A stretch of DNA of 33,038 nt from the NCBI GenBank assembly GCA_026399515.1, contig JAPLQT010000129.1, forward strand, positions 17,084 to 50,121. The letters are read 5' to 3'. The number at the start of each line of letters is the position of its first letter. Position 1 is the stretch's first letter. Origin of the DNA: Pseudomonadota bacterium. GTDB lineage: Bacteria; Pseudomonadota; Gammaproteobacteria; Burkholderiales; Rhodocyclaceae. The translations under genes and the position numbers were made by a program. The notes under the pieces were generated by a model, which did not search any database, was not told where the DNA came from, and worked only from the letters and a program-made list of their open reading frames with translations. Shown one piece after another: positions 28,484 to 33,038 of this stretch.

Positions 28484-28663
28484 ATGAACGATTTGAGCGT
28501 AACCACACCAACACACCCGGCTGACGTATTCGGCGTGCTGCTGAGTCGCTACGAGGCCCTGGAACACATCATCGACGACCAAAGCAGCACAGACGATATC
28601 GTCGCACTGTTGACGGTGATCAACGAAAGTTTCCGCAAGAAGCTCGATGAAGTATCAACCTGA
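28484..28663 (+). CDS. Small acidic protein, 59 aa, in cassette 1
   Basis: The ATG at 28484 follows a GGAGA box. The product starts MNDLSVTTPTHPADVFGVLL and continues as amphipathic helices (SRYEALEHIIDDQSS, then DDIVALLTVINESFRKKLDEV) with a net negative charge. No membrane segment, signal peptide or named domain is seen. A terminator hairpin with a T-run follows (28709-28786). It is the only plus-strand gene of cassette 1 and stands unusually far (780 bp) from attI, so it probably needs its own promoter. Function unknown. Confidence 0.6.
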   Translation: MNDLSVTTPTHPADVFGVLLSRYEALEHIIDDQSSTDDIVALLTVINESFRKKLDEVST

Positions 28664-28679
28664 TCTCGAGGCGGCCGTC

Positions 28680-28701
28680 AAAACCCCGGCGTAGGCCGGG
28701 G
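28680..28701 (-). terminator. Terminator for the minus-strand gene of cassette 1
   Basis: CCCCGGC (28684-28690) and GCCGGGG (28695-28701) form a 7-bp stem with a 4-nt loop. Read on the minus strand it is followed by TTTT (28683-28680), so it suits the ribbon-helix-helix gene that ends at 28785. Confidence 0.6.
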
Positions 28702-28708
28702 CCAGGCT

Positions 28709-28786
28709 AACACGGCCGCTTTCCCGCATGCAAGGCACGCTCGCGCTCTTCGGCCTTGCATGCGGGTCCCGATCGGCCGCGTTTTT
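28709..28786 (+). terminator. Long terminator hairpin for the plus-strand gene of cassette 1
   Basis: An inner perfect 14-bp stem (28723-28736 with 28753-28766; arm CCCGCATGCAAGGC) is nested in an outer stem AACACGGCCG/CGGCCGCGTT (28709-28718 with 28774-28783, one mismatch) and is followed by TTTTT on the plus strand. It lies between convergent small genes. Confidence 0.7.
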
Positions 28787-29003
28787 ACGCCTCGCCCCCC
28801 GCCGTGACCGATAACGGCCGCTCCCCGCTATTCCCGTCACGTAACGCATATTCATTGACCAGGCGTTGCACCGCCACCCGACACAACGTGGCTACAGACT
28901 GTCCTGACCTGGCAGAAATGGCGTTCAGACCTTCCACCAGATCCGGCGAAATCGGAAAGCTCGCCCGCAGCCGAAAACCCCCTATCGCGTTCTTTGCATA
29001 CAT
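28785..29003 (-). CDS. Ribbon-helix-helix-like small protein, 72 aa, antisense in cassette 1
   Basis: The ATG at 29003 has AAGGAGG 9 nt upstream, the best ribosome binding site in this part of the window. The product starts MYAKNAIGGFRLRASFPIS (strand), followed by PDLVEGLNAISARSGQSVATLCRVAVQRLVNEYAL, which has the helix-turn-helix spacing of CopG/Arc/MetJ repressors. The last 17 residues are polar and probably disordered. It reads toward attI, opposite to usual cassette genes, and starts only 26 nt from the attC, so its promoter must lie in or beyond the attC. A DNA-binding or antitoxin-like role is plausible; the dyad at 27981-28010 could be its operator. Confidence 0.68.
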   Translation of the reverse strand: MYAKNAIGGFRLRASFPISPDLVEGLNAISARSGQSVATLCRVAVQRLVNEYALRDGNSGERPLSVTAGGEA

Positions 29004-29029
29004 CTCAACAACCCTCCTTGACTGAACCG

Positions 29030-29118
29030 TCCTAACCAACGTTCGAAGGTACGCCGAATATGCGTATAGACTTCGCTACAATCTCATTCACGCGGCGACC
29101 CTCAACTTGACGTTAGGG
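29030..29118 (+). repeat. attC1 (end of cassette 1)
   Basis: R'' TCCTAAC (29030-29036) to R' GTTAGGG (29112-29118), 89 bp. L'' CAACGTTCGAAGG matches the complement of L' (CCTCAACTTG) with three single unpaired bases, the extrahelical bases that set strand polarity. Its central part differs from attC2-5. Confidence 0.88.
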
Positions 29119-29169
29119 GCGCAACATCAGCGCCTTGCCGATTAACCGTGTGTCATGTTAGGGGAAGCT

Positions 29170-29856
29170 ATGCTCCGCAAATTGTTGTTACCTACGTTGT
29201 TTGCAATCCTTTGCCCAATTGCTTATGCAGTTGATGGCGCCCCACAAAAAGATGGGATCGAGGCACTGCGGGAGCAAGGATACTCAATCAGAACAATCTC
29301 ACCGATCTTCAGCCAGCTTGTCGCGTTCTCGTTTCCTAAAGGCTTTACAACGGTTTTTGAGGACGCGAAGGCCACCCAATACATTCGAGAATCGGTTCTC
29401 GCTGGAGAGAACATACAGAAGTGGTCCCAGATGGTCACGATAACGGGAGCAAAAGGCCTTGCTGCGAATCCCAATATAACCCCGCAAGCGCTTGCCAATA
29501 GACTCGCTGGTGGTTTCAAGAATGCGTGTCCGACCTCGTTTAGCGCAACTGGCTTAGGGGTATTCAAGCTTGGCGCAAATGACGCATTCGGCGCGGTGAT
29601 TAGTTGCGGGGTGGCGAAGCCTGGTGGAGACCTATATAGCGAATCCACGCTCGTTGTCGTCATTAAGGGTGAGAACGACTACTACACGATTCAATGGGCT
29701 GAGAGAGCTGAGGCATCAACAGCTCCCATTAAGTTTGACGAAGCCAAATGGAAAGGGCGTTTCAGGAGGCTAATGCCTATCAAGTTGTGTCCCATTGTCC
29801 CAGGTGAACCTGCTCCATACCCAAGTTGCGTCGGCGGCGTTAATGGCCAAGCCTAA
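29170..29856 (+). CDS. Exported hypothetical protein of cassette 2
   Basis: A 228-aa protein with a Sec signal peptide (MLRKLLLPTLFAILCPIAYA, cleavage predicted after AYA near residue 20) and no later membrane segment, hence probably periplasmic. The mature part has a strand-rich pattern (IFSQLVAFSFPKGFTTVFED, KWSQMVTITGAKGLA, STLVVVIKGENDYYTIQWAE) and four cysteines that could form disulfides. The ATG at 29170 has AGGGGA 4 nt upstream, part of the R' box; an in-frame ATG at 29155 belongs to the attC arm of the previous cassette. No named family is recognised. The stop lies 8 nt before the attC2 R'' box, as normal for a cassette gene. Confidence 0.8.
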   Translation: MLRKLLLPTLFAILCPIAYAVDGAPQKDGIEALREQGYSIRTISPIFSQLVAFSFPKGFTTVFEDAKATQYIRESVLAGENIQKWSQMVTITGAKGLAANPNITPQALANRLAGGFKNACPTSFSATGLGVFKLGANDAFGAVISCGVAKPGGDLYSESTLVVVIKGENDYYTIQWAERAEASTAPIKFDEAKWKGRFRRLMPIKLCPIVPGEPAPYPSCVGGVNGQA

Positions 29857-29864
29857 TCCTGCGC

Positions 29865-29934
29865 CCCTAACCCGGCGGTCAACACGGACGCTGCGCGATA
29901 AAGCCGCGCAGCGCCGGTTACCTCCACGTTATGC
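29865..29934 (+). repeat. attC2 (end of cassette 2)
   Basis: R'' CCCTAAC (29865-29871) to R' GTTATGC (29928-29934), 70 bp. The bases GCGCCCCTAAC are the exact complement of the start of cassette 2. The hairpin GGACGCTGCGCG-ATAAAGC-complement is identical to that of attC4. Confidence 0.92.
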
Positions 29935-30779
29935 CTCATAGCGCGCTATACGCTTTGGTGCTTGTCGCGGCGGTTGCCCATGCGTCGTGGAATGCAATGG
30001 TCAAGAGCAGCGGCGACCGCTTGTTGATGCTTACGTCCATTCGAGTTGTTGGTCTGCTCGCTGGCCTTGCTGTTGCCACATTGGTTCCACCCCCTTCCGG
30101 CGAAAGCATTCCTTTCCTTCTTACCGCCGCAATCGTTCACTATTTGTACTACGCCCTGATGCTCAACGCCTACCGTGTCGGGGATATGAGTCAGGTCTAC
30201 CCCATTGCCCGAGGCATTGCCCCTTTACTGGTTGCGCTCCTTGCCGCCTTCCTTGCTGGGGAGTTCTTGGGGCCGCTGTCCACTCTGGCGGTTGTCGTTC
30301 TTTCTGCCGGCATCTTTCTCCTTGCGCTGTCCGGCCACACCGACAACCGCAAGGCGGTCATTTTTGCGCTCCTTACCGGTGTCGCCATCGCAGGTTATAG
30401 TTTCCTCAGTGGTCTAGGTATTCGTAAGTCCCAATCTCTTCTTGGCTACATCGCGTGGCTTGAGATCGCTACGGGGGTCGGTATGGTCTCGGTGGCCTAC
30501 GTCCGAAGGAAATCTGTCCTTGTTGAGTTTGCACGCACGCAATGGCGCTCTGGTCTCATCGCGGGCTTGCTTTCCGTTACTGGCTACGCAATTGCGCTTT
30601 GGGCAATGTCGGTTCTTGCCATGGCGCCGGTAGTTGCGCTCCGAGAAACCAGCGTTGTCTTTGCCGCAGTCATAGGTTCCGTCTTTCTACGCGAGGGCTT
30701 TGGCGGTCGTCGTCTTGCTGCGGCAACCACCGTGGTGGCCGGCATCGTTCTTCTGAGTGTCGGTGCCAATGCGGCATAA
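29931..30779 (+). CDS. EamA/DMT-superfamily permease of cassette 3
   Basis: A 282-aa membrane protein with about ten hydrophobic segments in two similar halves, the layout of the drug/metabolite transporter superfamily. HASWNAMVKSSGDRLLML near the N-terminus and YPIARGIAPLLVALLAAFLAGE are EamA-type segments; a second copy is seen as MAPVVALRETSVVFAAVIGSVFLREG. It may export a metabolite or drug; the substrate is unknown. The start ATG is formed by the R' box itself (GTTATGC) and the stop TAA lies inside the R'' box, so coding fills the cassette completely. Confidence 0.87.
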   Translation: MPHSALYALVLVAAVAHASWNAMVKSSGDRLLMLTSIRVVGLLAGLAVATLVPPPSGESIPFLLTAAIVHYLYYALMLNAYRVGDMSQVYPIARGIAPLLVALLAAFLAGEFLGPLSTLAVVVLSAGIFLLALSGHTDNRKAVIFALLTGVAIAGYSFLSGLGIRKSQSLLGYIAWLEIATGVGMVSVAYVRRKSVLVEFARTQWRSGLIAGLLSVTGYAIALWAMSVLAMAPVVALRETSVVFAAVIGSVFLREGFGGRRLAAATTVVAGIVLLSVGANAA

Positions 30780-30842
30780 CCAATCCATCAACACGGACGC
30801 AAGCGATAAAGCCGCTTGCGCCGGTTATGTCAGACGTTAGAG
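30774..30842 (+). repeat. attC3 (end of cassette 3)
   Basis: R'' GCATAAC (30774-30780) to R' GTTAGAG (30836-30842), 69 bp. GGCATAAC is the complement of the start of cassette 3. The central hairpin is GGACGCAAGCG-ATAAAGC-CGCTTGCGCC, flanked by CATCAACAC and GGTTATGTCA. Confidence 0.92.
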
Positions 30843-30851
30843 ACCAGGGAG

Positions 30852-31307
30852 ATGATTCAGTCCGCGTCGACAGTTGAGCCGTCTGAATGGGCGCGAATGA
30901 AGCGGATCTACACAGTCCTTTGGGTTGTCTTGACGATCTTGCCAATACTCAATTACCTTCTCAAACCTCCGCCACCGCCAGACTTCCTCATCTTGTTTGC
31001 GAATACCCTTGTGGCAGGTGCAGTGGGTGGACTGTTGGCGCATGATGTATGGACACTTAAGGTTCGTAGTTGGCCGCTGGTTGTCGACGTCCTGATATAC
31101 ATGATGTTCATCTTTGGCTTTCTAGCATTGATTTACTTGAAGGAAGCTGGCGTCTGGAACTGGAATGACACGCACCTTGATTTCCCTGTGTTTGTGTTCC
31201 TCGGCGTGCCAACTGTCGCTGTATGGATCACTGAGGCAAAGAAGGGTGTAAAGGTCTATGTCAGCGCGCGAAAGCTCATCTTTGTCAAGGCGCACGATGG
31301 TCTCTAA
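30852..31307 (+). CDS. Hypothetical membrane protein of cassette 4
   Basis: A 151-aa protein with about four hydrophobic segments (YTVLWVVLTILPILNYLL, FLILFANTLVAGAVGGLLA, LVVDVLIYMMFIFGFLALIY and FPVFVFLGVPTVAVWI) and a short basic tail (EAKKGVKVYVSARKLIFVKAH). No catalytic motif or named family is recognised. The ATG at 30852 directly follows AGGGAG, a short spacing; an ATG at 30897 is the alternative. The stop TAA is inside the R'' box of attC4. Confidence 0.75.
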   Translation: MIQSASTVEPSEWARMKRIYTVLWVVLTILPILNYLLKPPPPPDFLILFANTLVAGAVGGLLAHDVWTLKVRSWPLVVDVLIYMMFIFGFLALIYLKEAGVWNWNDTHLDFPVFVFLGVPTVAVWITEAKKGVKVYVSARKLIFVKAHDGL

Positions 31308-31371
31308 CTTTTCGCTCCAAGGGACGCTGCGCGATAAAGCCGCGCAGCGCCCCTGAGCTTTGACGTTAGGC
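31302..31371 (+). repeat. attC4 (end of cassette 4)
   Basis: R'' CTCTAAC (31302-31308) to R' GTTAGGC (31365-31371), 70 bp. GGTCTCTAAC is the exact complement of the first bases of cassette 4. The central hairpin is the same 30 nt as in attC2, while the outer arms differ. Confidence 0.92.
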
Positions 31372-31379
31372 TTAGCTTT

Positions 31380-31625
31380 ATGCTTACGAAATGGGTAGAT
31401 GTAATGAGCATAGTTGTAATAATCTTCGTCGGCATCTGCGTAGTGGCATTTTTGCTCGTGCAACATCGCGAGAATGTGTGCTCAAAGAAATGCGAGGAAG
31501 AAGGTTTTACGAGTTACGAGTACAAAGGTTTTTCCGGCCGAAGTCGAAACTTGAATCCAGATATTTGCACCTGTAAGAAGATCGATGGGTCGTCCAAATC
31601 TTTTGTTGGTGCAAGCTTATGGTAG
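31380..31625 (+). CDS. Small membrane-anchored Cys-rich protein of cassette 5
   Basis: An 81-aa protein with one N-terminal membrane segment (VMSIVVIIFVGICVVAFLLV, about residues 8-27) and a short soluble domain with four cysteines in paired spacing (CSKKC and ICTC), which could bind a metal or form disulfides. An ATG at 31404 would still retain most of the membrane segment. No family is recognised. It ends 20 nt before the R'' box of the damaged attC5. Confidence 0.65.
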   Translation: MLTKWVDVMSIVVIIFVGICVVAFLLVQHRENVCSKKCEEEGFTSYEYKGFSGRSRNLNPDICTCKKIDGSSKSFVGASLW

Positions 31626-31644
31626 CAAGACATTGCAGCGTTCT

Positions 31645-31706
31645 GCCTAACCCGTACATCAACACGGACGCCAGCGATAAAGCCGCTGGCGCCGGTTATG
31701 TCAAAC
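31645..31706 (+). repeat. attC5 remnant, R' box lost at the insertion sequence junction
   Basis: R'' GCCTAAC (31645-31651) matches the complement of the start of cassette 5 (GTTAGGC). The hairpin CGGACGCCAGCG-ATAAAGC-CGCTGGCGCCG and GGTTATGTCA follow exactly as in attC3. Then AAC is followed by TACAAGG instead of GTTRRRY. The site therefore breaks at the recombination core. Confidence 0.85.
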
Positions 31707-31739
31707 TACAAGGGCTTCCCCATTCAGCGCAAGTGTTTT

Positions 31740-32081
31740 GAGAATTAGTTTTTCATTTTCTGTTTTCCTGCGGGTTGATCTTTTGCCTGCCTAGCGGTAC
31801 GAGAAGATGGAGGACTGCGAAACTACAACCGGTCATTTGTTGGGCAGATTGCCCGGACCCTGATGAAAGACGCGCGCCGGGGCCTCAATCGTTAGTCGGG
31901 AATGACTTCTTCCCCTTGAGCTAATCAGGCTCTCCCGGCGCGGGTCCAACCCGCTTCACATCAACGCTGGCAGTGCATCCCCCGAAGGACTTCCTTCGGG
32001 CGTTGAGGATTCCTGGCCGCCCATTGGCGGCCCGCTCATTCCTTTCATCTTCCTTTTTCTATAGACGCTTTTGTCGGAGGT
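31740..32081 (-). ncRNA. Candidate guide (bridge/seek) RNA region of the IS1111-group element
   Basis: Non-coding segment downstream of the transposase gene, where IS1111-group elements encode the RNA that pairs with the target and the IS ends. Strong stems: GGCCGCC/GGCGGCC (32015-32032), CCCGAAGGA/TCCTTCGGG (31981-32000) and CGCGCCGGG/CCCGGCGCG (31873-31881 with 31934-31942) enclosing an inner GCCT/AGGC and TTAG/CTAA helix. AAACTACAA at 31820-31828 repeats the 9 nt at the IS/attC junction (31703-31711), as a guide segment would. RNA boundaries are not known. Confidence 0.55.
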
Positions 32082-33038
32082 TCAGGCAACGCTCGGCGTC
32101 AGACGGAAGTCTTCGCCGTACTTGAGGACCGCCCAGGCCATCCGCGCATTCTTGGCGGCAATAGCAATCACCGCGCGCCAGTATCCACGTCGTTCTTCCA
32201 GGCTGCGCGCCCAGCGACTGAAGCGATCCTGTTTATCCCCCAGGCCGCTGAGCACGGCCCGTCCGCCCATGACCAGGAGGCTGCGCAGATAATGGTCGCC
32301 GGCCTTTGTGATCCGTCCGAGGCGCGCCTTGCCGCCGCTGCTGTACTGTCCCGGCGTCAGGCCGATCCAGGCAGCCACCTGGCGGCCGTTGGCGAAGTCA
32401 TGACCACCGCCGATGCTGGCCAGTAGCGCACTTGCGGTGATCGGACCAATGCCGGGGAGTTGCATCAGGCGTTTGCTCCGTGCATCCTCGCGCGCGGCCT
32501 GGGCGATGGCACGGTCGTACTCGGCGATTCTTCCGTCGAGCTGGTCGGCATGCGCCAGCAGATCTCCGATACACCGATTGGCGTAACCCGGCAGGTCTTC
32601 GAGATGAACGCCGATCTCCCGACGCAGATTGGCGACCTTCTGCGGCAGCACAATGCCAAATTCAGAGATCAACCCGCGCATGCGGTTATAGGTCGCCGTG
32701 CGCTCTTCGACGAAGCCCTGTCGAGTCCGGTGCAGGCACAGGATGATCTGCTGATGTTCTTCCTTGATCGGCACGAAGCGCATCTTCGGGCGGGTGACGG
32801 CTTCACAGATCGCCGCTGCGTCCGCCGCATCGTTTTTGCCGCGTTTCCCGCTCATGCGGTAGGGCGTAACAAACTTGGGCGCCATCAATTTGACCGTGTG
32901 GCCGTATTGCCGAAACAGCCGCGCCCAATAGTGCGCTCCGGAACAGGCTTCCATGCCGATCAGACACGGCGGCAGTTGGATCATCAGCGCCGATAATTGT
33001 TCGCGCGCCACCTTCGGTTTGACCAGCACCACCTTGCC
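32082..33038 (-). CDS. IS110-family transposase, IS1111 group (N-terminus outside window)
   Basis: The last 318 residues of a DEDD transposase. GKVVLVKPKVAREQL is the second half of the N-terminal motif; the first catalytic Asp must lie beyond the edge. LPPCLIGMEACSGAHYWARLF, PYRMSGKRGKNDAADAAAICEAV and VPIKEEHQQIILCLHRTRQGFVEERTATYNRMRG complete the RuvC-like DEDD domain. The C-terminal Transposase_20 domain follows: MQLPGIGPITASALLASIG and AAWIGLTPGQYSSGGKARLGRITKAGDHYLRSLL, with the conserved serine in QYSSGGK. It ends in a natural stop at 32082. It appears intact in the part seen. Confidence 0.94.
   Translation of the reverse strand, partial: GKVVLVKPKVAREQLSALMIQLPPCLIGMEACSGAHYWARLFRQYGHTVKLMAPKFVTPYRMSGKRGKNDAADAAAICEAVTRPKMRFVPIKEEHQQIILCLHRTRQGFVEERTATYNRMRGLISEFGIVLPQKVANLRREIGVHLEDLPGYANRCIGDLLAHADQLDGRIAEYDRAIAQAAREDARSKRLMQLPGIGPITASALLASIGGGHDFANGRQVAAWIGLTPGQYSSGGKARLGRITKAGDHYLRSLLVMGGRAVLSGLGDKQDRFSRWARSLEERRGYWRAVIAIAAKNARMAWAVLKYGEDFRLTPSVA

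Larger units (their letters stand above)
26591..31706 (+). mobile_element. Chromosomal integron: intI, attI and five-cassette array
   Basis: Cassette edges were fixed by matching each cassette's first bases to the reverse complement of its own R'' box: cassette 1 27705-29112, cassette 2 29113-29928, cassette 3 29929-30836, cassette 4 30837-31365, cassette 5 from 31366 until the insertion sequence at about 31707. All five matches hold (7-11 bp each). Cassettes 2-5 have clearly lower GC and different codon use than the flanking housekeeping genes. Setting beside gshA suggests a sedentary chromosomal integron rather than a mobile class 1 element. Confidence 0.93.
31707..33038 (-). mobile_element. 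IS110-family (IS1111-group) insertion sequence in attC5, right part cut by window
   Basis: The element starts at the broken R' core of attC5 (about 31704-31707) with TACAAGGGCTTCCCC, where AAGGGCTTCCC may be the subterminal inverted repeat, and runs past the right edge. It carries a DEDD transposase gene on the minus strand and about 375 bp of non-coding DNA on the transposase 3' side, a layout typical of the IS1111 group. Insertion in an attC with the transposase reading toward the cassettes fits the known attC-targeting subgroup. The other end is not visible. Confidence 0.8.

Noticed and set aside
27995-28582. 195-codon minus-strand frame in cassette 1
   Set aside because: It runs through hairpins and the 59-aa gene; its composition (Trp/Arg/His-rich) looks like chance reading of GC-rich DNA and no ribosome binding site supports it.
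27711-29029. Further attC dividing cassette 1 into two cassettes
   Set aside because: GTTGAAC near 27767 fits R' by sequence, but no R''/L''/L' partners stand at attC distance, and the GTTAGGAC/GTCCTAAC match spans the complete 1.4 kb.

Overview
The window reads as one contiguous piece of a GC-rich betaproteobacterial chromosome, most plausibly from the Rhodocyclales/Nitrosomonadales side. The pointers are the metX-metW pair, a mannose-type EIIA-HPr-EI cluster next to gshB-gshA of the proteobacterial 'Gcs' type, an MsbA/TtcA/FolM/TcdA housekeeping block, and a chromosomal-type integron integrase. Taxonomy is inferred from gene content only.

Positions 1-8.9 kb hold housekeeping genes, mostly on the minus strand: a partial IclR regulator, msbA, mtnA, ttcA, a pteridine reductase (folM) and tcdA in one tightly spaced run. 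A plus-strand MidA-like methyltransferase follows, overlapping tail to tail with an MFS transporter that is paired with a hotdog thioesterase. At 8.9-11.1 kb, minus strand, are a small unknown protein, metW and metX. metX is preceded by a well-conserved SAM-II riboswitch followed by a strong terminator hairpin, so methionine synthesis is probably switched off by S-adenosylmethionine through transcription attenuation.

Positions 11.3-20.4 kb, plus strand, look like a glycerol-3-phosphate uptake and catabolism locus: ugpC-B-A-E (ABC importer), an EEP-family phosphodiesterase/phosphatase, a HAD-IIB phosphatase, glpD and glpK. The usual ugpQ diesterase is absent and the EEP and HAD proteins occupy its place. 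At 20.4-25.4 kb, minus strand, are ptsI, ptsH, a EIIA(Man) gene, gshB and gshA.

Positions 25.4-33.0 kb form a chromosomal integron. intI (minus) is followed directly by an N6-adenine DNA methyltransferase gene. On the other side lie attI and five gene cassettes, whose boundaries can be fixed because each cassette's first bases are the reverse complement of its own R'' box. Cassette 1 is large (1,408 bp) and unusual: long structured non-coding DNA, a 59-aa plus-strand gene and a convergent ribbon-helix-helix gene, separated by two oppositely oriented terminators. Cassettes 2-5 carry an exported protein, an EamA-type permease and two small membrane proteins; their attC sites share one nearly identical hairpin, unlike the attC of cassette 1. 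The fifth attC is broken at its R' box by an IS110-family (IS1111-group) element running off the right edge. The 3' non-coding part of that element is highly structured and contains a 9-nt copy of the IS/attC junction, as expected if it encodes the guide ('bridge' or 'seek') RNA of an attC-targeting IS.
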